Origin: Hypericibacter sp049323455
GTDB taxonomy: Bacteria > Pseudomonadota > Alphaproteobacteria > Dongiales > Dongiaceae
Direction of reading: 5' to 3'
NCBI GenBank assembly: GCA_049323455.1
Contig: JBMONF010000034.1
Coordinates: 124,001 to 188,000, forward strand
DNA: 64,000 nt
Shown here: in pieces, positions 53,890 through 63,482 of the stretch
Numbering within the stretch: the first letter of the stretch is position 1
Layout of the letters: each line of letters opens with the position of its first letter
Translations under genes and position numbers: made by a program
The notes under the pieces: model-generated
Databases searched by the model: none
What the model was told of the DNA's origin: nothing
The model's input: only the letters and a program-made list of their open reading frames with translations

Positions 53890-55320
53890 CTACTTCTTCG
53901 ATAGATGTGCAGGCAGGCGTTCCGAATGTTCGATATCCTCGAGCGTTTCACGCGCCCGAATGAGTTCCGGCGCCCCCTTCTCCGTGATCAAGACGACAGC
54001 CGGACGGTAGGAGATGAACTGCATGGACTGGGCGAGATTATAAGCGCCAACCGGATGCAGCGTCAGGCTGTCGCCGACCTTGAGCGGCGGAAGGTAGACG
54101 TTGTCGCGGACGACGTCGATCGCCATGCACAATGGCCCGTAGATCCGCGAGGGCGCCGGCGGCGCGTCCACCAGCCGCGCCGGCTTGACCGAGAGCTGAT
54201 ACCAGGCGGCGGTGTAGAGGAGATTGATGCCCGCATCGAGAACGTAGCCGGCTTTGGCAGTCTCACTGAGAATCAGCTGCTCCTTGTAGTTGTGCGCCGA
54301 CAAATCCGAGCTGGCGGCAACCGGGCGATTCATCCCCTTCAACGCGACCACCGTACTCAGAAGATAGCCGGCCTCGTCGACCAGATGACGCCCGGCTTCC
54401 AGCCGCAGGAGCGGTCGCTTGCTGCTCGGAATCGCGTTGAGCACTTCGCAGATCGCCTCGGCATAGGCTTCGATCGGCGGCACCACCTCCTCCGCGGGGC
54501 CGACCATGCCATGCAGCAGGCTGTTCGATGGAAAGCCGCCGCCCAGATTGATGCAGCCGACGAGATGACCATGCACGACATGGATCTGCTCGCGCAGGGC
54601 GAGGAGCTTGCGCGCAGCCGTGCGGTAGGCTTCCGGTGCGAGAATGTAGGTACCGATATGGGTGTGGAGAGTATGCAGCCTGAGCCGCGGGTTCTTCACG
54701 ACGCGGGTGGCGGCGCGTTCGGCTTCGCCGTTCGCCAGAGCGAACCCGAACTTCGACCATACCGGCCTTATGCCCGCATCGAGCCAGACGCGCAGGCCGA
54801 CTTCGACCGGCTTGTCCGCATTCTTGACGATATCCTCGATGAGGCTGAGTTCATCCCAGTTGTCGATCTGGACCAAGGCGCCCTCTGCGAGGGCCTGCTC
54901 GAGGATTTCGCGTGGCTTGTAAGGACCGTTGAAGACGATGTCCTTGCCGGCGAATCCGAGCTTGCGCGCCTTCTGATATTCGAAATCCGACACCACCTCG
55001 GCGATCCAACCCTCCTGGCGGAGAATCTGGCACACGGCGTCAAGGTAGTTGGTCTTGAACGACCAGGCGAAGCTGGTCTTCGGATAGCGACTCTTGAAGG
55101 CCTCGCGCGCGCGTCGCGCTTTGCCACGAAGCGTGTGTTCGGAAAATACGAACAATGGCGAGCCGAACTGTGACAGGAGCGCCGGGATAGGCGCACCGTC
55201 GATCTCGAAGAGGACCGGCCCACGTGCGCCGCGCGCATAGTAATTGCGGTCGGCCGCTGCCATGGATGCGGATCGGCCCAACTCGCCGCTGATGGTCGGC
55301 GGGGTATAGGTCTGGCTCAT
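53890..55320 (-). CDS. Fold-type III PLP-dependent decarboxylase (DapDC/ODC family)
   Basis: 476 residues. PLP lysine at about residue 89 in FAWSFKTNYLDAVC; GGGFPSN contacts the phosphate; LRLEAGRHLVDEAGYLL replaces the EPGR motif; PLCMAIDVVRDNVYLPPL near the C-terminus carries the distinctive active-site Cys/Asp region. Relatives decarboxylate diaminopimelate, ornithine or arginine, or form amino acids in biosynthetic clusters. ATGA overlap with the ATP-grasp gene ties it to that enzyme. Confidence 0.87.
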   Translation of the reverse strand: MSQTYTPPTISGELGRSASMAAADRNYYARGARGPVLFEIDGAPIPALLSQFGSPLFVFSEHTLRGKARRAREAFKSRYPKTSFAWSFKTNYLDAVCQILRQEGWIAEVVSDFEYQKARKLGFAGKDIVFNGPYKPREILEQALAEGALVQIDNWDELSLIEDIVKNADKPVEVGLRVWLDAGIRPVWSKFGFALANGEAERAATRVVKNPRLRLHTLHTHIGTYILAPEAYRTAARKLLALREQIHVVHGHLVGCINLGGGFPSNSLLHGMVGPAEEVVPPIEAYAEAICEVLNAIPSSKRPLLRLEAGRHLVDEAGYLLSTVVALKGMNRPVAASSDLSAHNYKEQLILSETAKAGYVLDAGINLLYTAAWYQLSVKPARLVDAPPAPSRIYGPLCMAIDVVRDNVYLPPLKVGDSLTLHPVGAYNLAQSMQFISYRPAVVLITEKGAPELIRARETLEDIEHSERLPAHLSKK

Positions 55321-56417
55321 TTCACCAACTCGAGTTCGGGTTTCGCGTCGGCATCCGACCGCGTGTTGGCGAGGGGTCGGACCCGCTCGCCCGTGGTCAC
55401 CATTTCGGCAACGTCTGCGATGTCGGCGACGAGATCGATGCTGTGACGAATGAACATTTGGCCCGCCGAGCAAATGCGCAGCGCCGTGGGCGTGGCATGG
55501 AGCAAGCTTTCCAGCTGGCGTGCCGGCAGGTTGCAGCCGATCTGTGAAGGGAAGTCGACCCATGCCGGGAAGCGCGGGTTCATCTCGAAAAGCGCATATG
55601 GCTTGTGCTGGACCTTGATGAATTCCAGCTCGAACGGGCCGTTCCACCTTAGGCCGCCGATGATGTGCCGTGCCAGATCGTCCAACTCCGGATTGTCGAC
55701 GACGACCCCGGCGAATCCCTTGCCGGCCGATGTCCGCAGCATCTTCCGGATGGCGCAGGAGCCGACGATGCGACCCTCCCCGTCGCCGAGGCCGACGATG
55801 TCGTATTCCTCGCCGATCACCGATTCCTGGACCAGAACGGGCCCGCCCCAGACGCTCGCGATCTTGTCATAGGCCTCGTAGAGCTCCCGGCGCGAGGTCG
55901 CCAGATGGGCTTCGTACAGTCGCCCCTTGACGTAGACGGGGTATCCGATCTCCTCGGCACGGGCCGCGAGGGTCTCCGGGTCGTTCGCCGATTCCGTGCG
56001 CAGCGTCAGGATGCTCAGCCGGCGGCAGAATTCCGGAAGATTGACCTTGGCGCGGGCATCGAGCGCTTCCTTCGTCGGCAAAGCGCAACCGATGCCGCGC
56101 TTGCGCAGCTCCGGCTCGATCGCGATGTAGTTGGCGATCTCCGAATCCAGGCAGGGAATTACGAAGTCGATCTTCTCCCGCTTCAGGATCTCGTCCAGCC
56201 GCTCCAGAAGCGCTTCGGAGCCCACGCCCGGATAAGGCAGCAGATATGCGGAATCCGGCCGACTGCCATCGCAACTGTAGAGCGCGCTCTCCAAAGGGTC
56301 GTAGCAAAGCCCGACAACGCGCAAGTCTGGGAAGCGGCGGCGTAGGCTCGCGGCAACCGCGGCACCCGGCTGAGGATTGTCTCCCCGGTGCAGGCCGGTG
56401 ATGGCAACGATTGTCAT
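55317..56417 (-). CDS. ATP-grasp enzyme
   Basis: 366 residues from ATG 56417. The N-terminal pre-ATP-grasp domain (IVAITGLHRGDNPQPGAAVA, DFVIPCLDSE) is followed by the ATP-binding core (YPVYVKGRLYEAH, VLVQESVIGEEYDIVGLGDG, FELEFIKVQHKPYALFEMNP with the Mg-binding Glu/Asn). These form amide bonds through acyl-phosphate intermediates. It sits 19 nt after the PqqD-like gene. Substrates are unknown. Confidence 0.85.
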   Translation of the reverse strand: MTIVAITGLHRGDNPQPGAAVAASLRRRFPDLRVVGLCYDPLESALYSCDGSRPDSAYLLPYPGVGSEALLERLDEILKREKIDFVIPCLDSEIANYIAIEPELRKRGIGCALPTKEALDARAKVNLPEFCRRLSILTLRTESANDPETLAARAEEIGYPVYVKGRLYEAHLATSRRELYEAYDKIASVWGGPVLVQESVIGEEYDIVGLGDGEGRIVGSCAIRKMLRTSAGKGFAGVVVDNPELDDLARHIIGGLRWNGPFELEFIKVQHKPYALFEMNPRFPAWVDFPSQIGCNLPARQLESLLHATPTALRICSAGQMFIRHSIDLVADIADVAEMVTTGERVRPLANTRSDADAKPELELVK

Positions 56418-56436
56418 GGGAGCCTTTTGGCGACGA

Positions 56437-56763
56437 CTAGAGATCAAGGTGGTTGAGTGGCTCGAGCGCGGCGAGATCGTTCAGGAACAGCGCAACGTCG
56501 CGGATGGCGGTCGCCCGGTCCAGCTGGTAGCGCGATTGCAGGAGGCCGGGAAGATCGGCGGCCTTGGCGCCGGCATCGAGCGAACGCAGCAGAAAGCACG
56601 CCGTCGGGCTCATCCGATAGAATAGGCCGGAGACGGCATCAAACACGAATTGGTCGCCGTAGAAGCGGAGAGCGGGCGGCTTCCGCATCTTCCCTGGTCG
56701 AGCGGACGCATTTTTTGGTTGGACGGACAAGGGCGTGACGTTCGACCGAACCTTCGTTGCCAT
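56437..56763 (-). CDS. PqqD-like small protein (RRE fold)
   Basis: 108 residues. The second half, YGDQFVFDAVSGLFYRMSPT, with TACFLLRSLDAGAKAADLPG and AALEPLNHL, resembles PqqD-like RiPP-recognition domains. The N-terminal 40 residues are basic and probably disordered. The start is uncertain because the longer reading is Cys-rich and implausible. It is first in the operon with ATP-grasp, decarboxylase and the UT-M23 fusion. No precursor peptide was found. Confidence 0.68.
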   Translation of the reverse strand: MATKVRSNVTPLSVQPKNASARPGKMRKPPALRFYGDQFVFDAVSGLFYRMSPTACFLLRSLDAGAKAADLPGLLQSRYQLDRATAIRDVALFLNDLAALEPLNHLDL

Positions 56764-57160
56764 GAACTGCGCACTTTCTAAAGGTTTGGTGCCGCCATAC
56801 GCGACCGCTCGGCAGGTGAGTGGGCAGCACAACGCTGTATGTACGCAGCGCAAGCGCGCCACACATTGATCTATCTCAACCAAAAACAACTTCCAGTCAC
56901 ACAAAGATCGCGAGCGCAAAGCGGTCGCGCGCTGCTTATGGTTGTTTGAGAAATTGTATATATCGGAACAGGCGTTAAGGAACTGGAAAACTGACAAAAC
57001 TGCAAGGGCGACAAGAAACCGCATGTATTGTCGATTGTGCCGGCATAACGAAGTGCACGCCCGTTGACCCATATCAAGGCGACGGCGCGGCGAGGCTCCT
57101 AATCAAATGCTGTGTCTCCGCTCGATGCGGAGGCTTTATGCAACTCCACGGAGCCTCTCC
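56764..57160. other. AT-rich divergent promoter region
   Basis: Lower in GC than its surroundings around 56860-57060, between the PqqD-like operon (minus) and the binding-protein gene (plus). The small open frames here, such as Cys/Arg-rich ones, have no ribosome site. Promoters for both units are expected here. Confidence 0.5.
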
Positions 57161-58720
57161 ATGTTGAGCAGTATGAAGAACAAACTTGCCGCGGCGGCGG
57201 CACTGGCCGTGCCTCTCGCTCTGGGAGCATGCACGGACACCCTGCGCATCGCTTCTCACGCGCCGCTGACCAGCGTCGATCCGGTCTGGACGACGGCCTA
57301 TGCCACCCGCAGTCACGGCTATCTCGTCTATGACACGCTCTTTGCGATGGACGCGAATTTCGAGCCGAAGCCGCAGATGGTGGATAGCTGGGCGGTTTCG
57401 GAGGATCAGAAGACCTGGACCTTCACGCTGCGCGATGGCTTGAAGTGGCAGGACGGCACGAACGTGACGGCCGAGGATGCCGTGGCTTCGCTCGAGCGCT
57501 GGGGAAAGCGCGACGGCATGGGCCAGCAACTCTTCAAGAGCGTGGAAAGCCTCACCCCCACCGACGACAAGACCTTCGTCATGAAACTGAACGAGCCCAA
57601 CGGCTCCATTCTCGAGACGCTGGCCAAGCTCTCGGCCAACGTGCCGTTCATCATGCCGAAGCGGGCCGCCGAGACCGATGCGTGGCAGCAGATCACCGAC
57701 ACCACTGGCTCGGGGCCGTTCATCTACGACAAGGAAGACAGCAAGCCGAACGAAGCGGTCTACGTTCGCAATCCGAACTACGTGCCGCGCCCTGAGGAGC
57801 AGTCCCTGGCCGCCGGTGGAAAGGTGGCGAAGGTCGACCGCATCGAGTGGATCTACTTCCCCAAGCAGATCGACGCGGTTAACGCCCTGATCAAGGGCAA
57901 GGTCGACTATGTGGAATCGCCGTCCACCCGGCTGGTTCCACTGATGGAGGGCAAGAAGAACATCACCGTGGCCTCGACCGACCCGCTCGGCAACGTCGCC
58001 ATGGTGCGCTTCAACGCCCTGATCCCGCCCTTCGACAAGCCCGAGATCCGTCGCGCCGTTCTCATGGCGATCAATCAGAACGACTACATGACCGCTGCCC
58101 TGGGCGATCAGCGGTACTGGCGGAACTGCTATTCGGTGTACCCGTGCGGGACCCCGCTCGCCAACGAGGCCGGCAGCGAGATCATGAAGATGGGCAACAT
58201 CGAGGCTGCGAAGAAAGCGCTCGCGGCGGCCGGCTATGACGGAACGCCGGTGGTCATCTTGAACCCGACCAATCTGCCGGTGATCACAGACCTCACGCGG
58301 GTCACCGCCAACCTGCTGCAGCAGATCGGCATGAAGGTCGAGGTACAGGACATGGATTGGGCGACGCTGGTGCAGCGGCGCAACAATCGCGGCCCGGTTT
58401 CCGAGGGCGGCTGGAACATGTTCCACACCTGGTGGATCGCGGCCGACCTGATGGATCCGACGGCGATCGCCTTCTCCGGCAACCCCGAGACCGGATGGAT
58501 CGGCTGGCCCAAGGACGAGCAGCTGGAGCAGCTGCGGGCCGACTATGTCAAGGCCGGCACTCCGGAGGAGAAGCAGGCGATCGCGGCCAAGGTGCAGGAG
58601 CGCCTGTGGGCCATCGGCGCGTTCGGCGTGCTCGGGCAGTTCTTCGAGCCCGTCGCGTTCCGCTCGGACCTGAAGGGCATCACGTCTCCGATCCAGTTCT
58701 ATTGGGGCGTCGAAAAGTAG
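57161..58720 (+). CDS. Family 5 (Dpp/Opp type) substrate-binding lipoprotein
   Basis: 519 residues from ATG 57161 (GGAG 7 nt upstream). The signal ends in ALGAC, a lipobox-like cleavage site. The body matches the SBP_bac_5 fold: LVYDTLFAMDANFEPKPQMV, VSEDQKTWTFTLRDGLKWQD, GTNVTAEDAVASLERW, TGSGPFIYDKED, and FFEPVAFRSDLKG near the end. Such proteins bind peptides, nickel chelates or other solutes. It has no permease or ATPase genes alongside, so it may pair with a transporter elsewhere. Confidence 0.88.
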   Translation: MLSSMKNKLAAAAALAVPLALGACTDTLRIASHAPLTSVDPVWTTAYATRSHGYLVYDTLFAMDANFEPKPQMVDSWAVSEDQKTWTFTLRDGLKWQDGTNVTAEDAVASLERWGKRDGMGQQLFKSVESLTPTDDKTFVMKLNEPNGSILETLAKLSANVPFIMPKRAAETDAWQQITDTTGSGPFIYDKEDSKPNEAVYVRNPNYVPRPEEQSLAAGGKVAKVDRIEWIYFPKQIDAVNALIKGKVDYVESPSTRLVPLMEGKKNITVASTDPLGNVAMVRFNALIPPFDKPEIRRAVLMAINQNDYMTAALGDQRYWRNCYSVYPCGTPLANEAGSEIMKMGNIEAAKKALAAAGYDGTPVVILNPTNLPVITDLTRVTANLLQQIGMKVEVQDMDWATLVQRRNNRGPVSEGGWNMFHTWWIAADLMDPTAIAFSGNPETGWIGWPKDEQLEQLRADYVKAGTPEEKQAIAAKVQERLWAIGAFGVLGQFFEPVAFRSDLKGITSPIQFYWGVEK

Positions 58721-58736
58721 CACCGAGCGTCGAGAT

Positions 58737-58771
58737 GCGGGCTTCATCCGATCTCTTCGGATGAGGCCCGC
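58737..58771. terminator. Bidirectional stem-loop terminator
   Basis: GCGGGC-T-TCATCCGA, loop TCTC, TCGGATGA-G-GCCCGC: a 14-bp stem with small bulges between two convergent genes. Confidence 0.65.
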
Positions 58772-58775
58772 GTCC

Positions 58776-59423
58776 TCATTGCGCGCTGGCGGGGCGCTGC
58801 CAACCCGCGAGATCGAAGAAAAGCACGCCCAGATCTCTGTAGGCCCCGGCGCCGGGGCTCCAGCGGTCGACGATGTGATAGGCGTCGCCGCGCCGGCCCT
58901 CGACCACCCACTGCTCGCCATGCAGGCCGTACATGTTGCCGGACGTCGGCAGCGACCAGAACTCGCTGTGCCGCACGGCATCGGTCAGCCGGTACCATTG
59001 CGAGACCGGCAGGGTCTTGCGGACCTGGGCCAGGATGACGCCGGGATCGGCGCTGGCGATGCCCGAGAGCTGGGTGGCGACGAGCTCGATCTCGCTCCCG
59101 CGCCGCCCCACCCGGATCGCCACGGGGTGCCAGAGCGCGTTCAGCCACAGGATCCGGTAGGCTTCCGCTCCCTGCCAATCGCCGCAGGCGAGAGACGGCT
59201 CCCCCATGCGCAACAGCGACAGCGAGTACCAGCCGCGCCGCGCCTCGTCCGAGCCGGGATAGTCCCTGGGAAAGGTGCCGCGCGGGATGTACTGCTCGTC
59301 GCCGCTGCATCCCGTCACGGCCGGCGCGGGCTTCGCCGTGGCGCAGCCGGCGATGGCGAGCGCCAGCAGCATGACGGCTCCGGCGCGACGAAGGAGTCCG
59401 GTTGTTCGTCTGGCAGTGCCCAA
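58776..59423 (-). CDS. Hypothetical lipoprotein
   Basis: About 215 residues from TTG 59423 (GGGAG 8 nt upstream); an ATG at 59372 is the alternative. Signal with lipobox LALAIAGC. The mature part is Trp-rich with GEPSLACGDWQGAEAYRILW, WHPVAIRVGRRGSEIELVAT and a C-terminal VLFFDLAGWQRP. There is no recognised domain. It converges with the binding-protein gene. Confidence 0.65.
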   Translation of the reverse strand: MGTARRTTGLLRRAGAVMLLALAIAGCATAKPAPAVTGCSGDEQYIPRGTFPRDYPGSDEARRGWYSLSLLRMGEPSLACGDWQGAEAYRILWLNALWHPVAIRVGRRGSEIELVATQLSGIASADPGVILAQVRKTLPVSQWYRLTDAVRHSEFWSLPTSGNMYGLHGEQWVVEGRRGDAYHIVDRWSPGAGAYRDLGVLFFDLAGWQRPASAQ

Positions 59424-59535
59424 CAGTTTGTCTCCCGGATCGTGCGCCGCGCCGCGATCAGGCGCGAGAGGCCGCCGACCACGGCTGCGCTCATGCCAAC
59501 AGCGCGTCACCCCAACAGGATCGAGATCGCTGTCT

Positions 59536-60504
59536 TCAAGCTGTTATAACCAAGCTCCCCGCCATGCCCAGCGCTTCGAAGTCGAGCGCCACGTTGCGCC
59601 GGTCGAGCAGGCGCAGCACCGCGGCCTCGCCATGGAGGGTCGGCATAGTGGCGACGCGCAGGTCGATCGGCACGCCGCGGATCGCGATGTCGATGCGCCC
59701 GTCCTGCGGCAGCCGCCGCTCCGCGATGTTGAGACGTGCCATGATCTTGATGCGCGAGAGGATGGCGGTCCTGAGCCGCGCCGGCGGCGGCTCGATCTCG
59801 CGCAAGGCGCCGTCGATGCGAAAGCGGATGCGCAGGCGCCCCTCGAAAGGCTCGATATGGATGTCGGAGGCACGCCGCTCGGCCGCGTCGGCGATGAGCT
59901 GGTTCACGTAGCGAATGACCGGCGCCTCGCTCGCCAGATCCTTGAGCCGCTCGATGTCGAGCTCGGCCGAGGGATCGCCTGCGGCGTGGCCATTCGTTCT
60001 TTCGAGACCGCCTTCGAAGCCGCCGTTCGCGCCATCGAGCGAACTGCCGGCCATCCGGCCGTCGCCATAGAGCCGCTCGAGCGCAGCCTCGAGCTCGGCA
60101 GGCACGCCGACACAGGCGCGTACAGGCATGCCGGCCGCGAGACCGATCGCATCCAGGGCCTGCCGGTCGAGCGGATCGGCCATGGCGACGGCGAGGCCGC
60201 GCTCGTCCTCGGCTACGGGCAGCAGGCGCCGAGCGCGCAGGAAACGGCAGCTGACTTTGCCGTCGAGCAAGGGGGCCGCCGGATAGTCGCGCGGGGCTAG
60301 GAGCGGCAGGTCCAGGATCTCGGCCGCGGCCGCGGCGACCTCGCGCTCCGCGACGAGGCCGAGCTTGGGCAGGATCTCGATCAGCCCAGCGCCTTCCCCA
60401 CGGATCCGGGCTGCCCGCTCGAGCGCTTGCGCTTCGAGCTTGCCGCCGCGCACCAGGCGCTCGGCCAGCGCCGCGTCGAAGGCATCGCGATTGTCGGCAA
60501 GCAT
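59536..60504 (-). pseudogene. GspE/PilB-type secretion ATPase, C-terminally truncated
   Basis: 322 residues. The N-terminal GspE domain (LVRGGKLEAQALERAARI, DLPLLAPRDYPAAPLL) is followed by the start of the ATPase region (IRYVNQLIADAAERRASDIH, IEPFEGRLRIRFRIDGALRE, RRLPQDGRIDIAIRG). The frame stops after DFEALGMAGSLVITA, just before where the Walker A GPTGSGKT should be, so no ATPase is possible. Downstream DNA encodes an unrelated lipoprotein. A remnant of a type II secretion or pilus gene. Confidence 0.82.
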
Positions 60505-60629
60505 TCCCCCGCGCCCCCTTCGCCTCGGCGTCGCCGGCGGGTGTCGCCGCGCGGCGCCAAGCCTCCGCCCCATCCACACGCGGCTAATTATAGCAACGCC
60601 ATTGATCGGCCGCGATTCCGCGTAGCATC

Positions 60630-61103
60630 TCAGCCCAGCACGAGCGGCCCATAGAGCCAAACCAGCCAGCCCCCGAGGCAGAGCCACGGGCCGAAGGGCA
60701 GCCGCGTATCGAGCCGCAACGACCGGCCACGCAGGGCGCCGATCAAGACCCAGGCCAGGCCGCTCAACGCCGCATAGACCATCACCGTCGGCAGCCCCTG
60801 CCAGCCAACCCATGCGCCGATGGCACCGAGGAGCTTGGCGTCGCCGCCGCCAAGCCCGTCGCGGTGGCGAGCGAGCCGGTAAACGTGGATGAGCGCGGTC
60901 AGGATGCCCAATCCCGCCGTCGCACCAATCAGATGGTCAACGAGAAAGGTCGGCTCGGCCAGCCAGGTAATCAAGAAACCGGCGGCTCCAAGGGATAAAG
61001 TCAGAATGTCTGGCAGAAGGTGTGTTCGCCAGTCGATCCAAGCCAGGGCAAGAAGGCTTCCCCCAAAGACCATTCCGACAAGGGCATGCCATCCTGTTTG
61101 CAT
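60630..61103 (-). CDS. Prepilin peptidase (A24), short form
   Basis: 157 residues. Only the peptidase part: DWRTHLLPDILTLSLG and GLGGGDAKLLGAIGAWVGW carry the two catalytic Asp residues, and there are several membrane helices. It lacks the N-terminal Cys-rich methyltransferase domain of PilD. It lies before the truncated GspE gene and is possibly part of the same decaying secretion cluster. The start is weak. Confidence 0.82.
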   Translation of the reverse strand: MQTGWHALVGMVFGGSLLALAWIDWRTHLLPDILTLSLGAAGFLITWLAEPTFLVDHLIGATAGLGILTALIHVYRLARHRDGLGGGDAKLLGAIGAWVGWQGLPTVMVYAALSGLAWVLIGALRGRSLRLDTRLPFGPWLCLGGWLVWLYGPLVLG

Positions 61104-61385
61104 CGGTGGCAGTCTACCAGCTGCGCATTGGCCCATGTCGTCAAATACAATCCCAAGCGACTGCTTAGCGGTCAGCATGAACGGCCGCCTCGATCAAAGC
61201 CTCTTCAGCGATGGAATCAGACAAGGGAGAATGCGCAGCCCAAGCCGATCAAGAAAGCCGCCTGAGCCTCGCCCACCGAGGCGGCACTGTCAGCCAATTA
61301 CCGTCTCTGTACACTCATGATCCACCTCCGCAGATCATGACGCACAATTCTGCCCGAATGGGATCCCCTTCATTGAGCACAGACT

Positions 61386-61697
61386 CTACTCTTTTATCCT
61401 GTCCGCCGCTTTCATGTTATGCGACGGCTTTACTTCTTTCAAAGGGATGCATGCTTCTATACCAAAAATAATTACCCAGCCCGCTAGGCACGCAGCAAAG
61501 TACCATGAAAGTGGCTCGAATATGCCAAAGAAAAGGGTACCCAGAATGAGGATTGGGTAAAACCCGCCATACGCCAGCGCCGACCATAGCAATGGGCGCT
61601 TGAACTTGCGCCTGCAAAACTTGCATATTACAGGGCCGAAAAGCAGCTTCGATATTATTATACCACGTTCCCCACAGACTGGACATGCACGGTTCAT
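61386..61697 (-). CDS. Small zinc-ribbon membrane protein
   Basis: 103 residues from ATG 61697 (AAGG 8 nt upstream); ATG 61712 is possible. Two CxxC pairs (CPVCG, CKFC) near the N-terminus make a zinc ribbon; two hydrophobic helices follow (ALAYGGFYPILILGTLFFGI, YFAACLAGWVIIFGI). GC content is clearly below the window average. It lies directly downstream of the Rhs gene on the same strand, the usual place for an immunity gene; that role is inferred. Confidence 0.65.
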   Translation of the reverse strand: MNRACPVCGERGIIISKLLFGPVICKFCRRKFKRPLLWSALAYGGFYPILILGTLFFGIFEPLSWYFAACLAGWVIIFGIEACIPLKEVKPSHNMKAADRIKE

Positions 61698-61743
61698 AGT
61701 CGGAACCTTCATTTACGAATATTATGCCTCACGATTCACAAAA

Positions 61744-63384
61744 TCAATGAAGCGCTTTGTATGCACCAACGATGTCCTCCGCTGTGATGGACTCCTGCTG
61801 TCCTGTCACCGATCCCAATATGTCATTTGCTTGTCTTATGTCACGTGCCAATTTGTCCAACCGGCCGGTGACGCTCGCCGCTTGAAGAGCGGTGCCTAGT
61901 CCAATCGCTGGCGCCGCCCCAGAAGTAGCACCCGCTGCTACTGCAGTGGCGGAGGTTGCTGCGCTCGTTCCCGCCGCGCCTGCAACATAACCCGGGTTCC
62001 GTTTTGCGAAACCGAATAGATCACGGAAAACCATGCTCCGCAATGCGGGGTCTCTTGCGATTTCACCGAGTAAGTCCGCTGCTATTTTGTCCTCTCGAGC
62101 AATATCCTCGCGTGTCTTCGAATACGGACTGACCGATCTCGTCAAATGATCCAGAAATGCACCCCATGCATCCAGAGTAGATTGCGCGCCTGCCTCGACG
62201 TCGAGCGGACCACCCAGCAGGCGTCCTAATTCTTTTTTCACATCTATTACTTGACCATTTTCACGGAGACTAAAGTCGCCGATCTGGCCAGTGGCACTAT
62301 ATGTTTCTGCAGCACGCTTGAGAGAAAGCTCATTGAAGACCCTGTCGAAAATCTCGTGTTTCTGTCTCGTTCCAATGCCTAGAAAACCCGACTCCTCATA
62401 TCCACGCTCAGCATTGCCTCCAACCTCATGCCCATTCGGGTCCGCCTTGTTGATCGGATCGTTGAATGAATAAGCGTACCGATTGACGCCCACGCCCTCA
62501 AGGGTCGGGTCATAGGTATCCGGCTGGATGAACCGCCCGAGCACAGGGTCGTAGTAGCGAGCGTGGAGATAGGTCAGGCCGGTCTCATCGTCGGTGCGCT
62601 CGCCGATGAACCCCTTGCTCTCGGGGATGAGGCTGACGGTCACGAGCCGCTCGCCATAGGGCTTGTAATGCGCGCGCTGCACGACCGCGCCCGTGGCGTC
62701 GGTCTCGGCCCGGACCGAGATCAGATGGTCGCGATGCAGCCACCAGGTGCTGGCGCCAACGCGCTTGGTATCGCCCGGCAGGTACTTGGTCATCACCCCG
62801 CCCTGGATCTCGACGTCGCTGCCGAGGTAGAGCGTGGTGGTGCCGCCCGCGATCTTCTTGAGCCGCTCGCCGTCGGGGCCGTAGACGAAGGCGACCGTAT
62901 TGACCGAGACCGGCCGGTTCTCGCCGTCATAGGCGATGGTGTCGCCCGCGGCCGAGACCATGTTGCCGTTGGCGTCGTAGCTGTAGCTCCCGAGCGGCGT
63001 GGCGGTGACGGCGTGGGGCCGAGGGGTTCCCGGCGCCGGGTAGGTGTAGCTCCCCACGGCCGAGTTCGAGGTCATGTTGTCGACGCTGTCGTAGGTCCAG
63101 CTCTGGTTCAGCGCCGAATTGGTCGTGTTGGTGGCCGTGAGCAGCCGGTCCAGATCGTCATAGCCGTAGGTCCAGCTCTCGTCGGCCTGACTCGAGGTGA
63201 CCCCGGTGATGCGGCCATGGGCATCGCGGCCGTAGACCAGGTTCTGGATCGTGGTCGCACCGGCAGTGGTGACCAGCGAATTGAGCCAGCCGCGGGCGGC
63301 CGAGTAGCTGTAGGTGGTGGTGGCGCCGTTGGCGCGCTGGAAGGTCAGGACCTGGCCGCGCGCGTCGTAGCCACAAGACCACAT
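61744..63384 (-). CDS. Rhs/YD-repeat protein, C-terminal fragment with variable tip
   Basis: 546 residues. YD repeats (SYSYDANGN, IAYDGENRP) lead to the Rhs core: WWLHRDHLISVRAETDATG, FIGERTDDETGLTYLHARYYDP and VNRYAYSFNDPINKADPNG near 300-318. The 226-residue tip after that is lower in GC and unrecognised, with a Gly/Ala-rich hydrophobic stretch (YVAGAAGTSAATSATAVAAG). The frame has a stop about 90 nt upstream and no large N-terminal part, so this is a truncated or orphan Rhs end next to tRNA-Ser. The tip is probably a toxin domain. Confidence 0.82.
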   Translation of the reverse strand: MWSCGYDARGQVLTFQRANGATTTYSYSAARGWLNSLVTTAGATTIQNLVYGRDAHGRITGVTSSQADESWTYGYDDLDRLLTATNTTNSALNQSWTYDSVDNMTSNSAVGSYTYPAPGTPRPHAVTATPLGSYSYDANGNMVSAAGDTIAYDGENRPVSVNTVAFVYGPDGERLKKIAGGTTTLYLGSDVEIQGGVMTKYLPGDTKRVGASTWWLHRDHLISVRAETDATGAVVQRAHYKPYGERLVTVSLIPESKGFIGERTDDETGLTYLHARYYDPVLGRFIQPDTYDPTLEGVGVNRYAYSFNDPINKADPNGHEVGGNAERGYEESGFLGIGTRQKHEIFDRVFNELSLKRAAETYSATGQIGDFSLRENGQVIDVKKELGRLLGGPLDVEAGAQSTLDAWGAFLDHLTRSVSPYSKTREDIAREDKIAADLLGEIARDPALRSMVFRDLFGFAKRNPGYVAGAAGTSAATSATAVAAGATSGAAPAIGLGTALQAASVTGRLDKLARDIRQANDILGSVTGQQESITAEDIVGAYKALH

Positions 63385-63482
63385 CGAAATCCGCCTCGCA
63401 CCCAGCCACTCGCCGATCAGGATCGACGCCCACGGGGCCGTGGCGGCCCTGGCTCAAATTGGGAACGGAGTGACTGTAACGG

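Noticed and set aside
57074..58981. 635-aa minus-strand open frame
   Set aside because: Antisense to the family 5 binding protein, rich in Arg/His/Val, no ribosome site.
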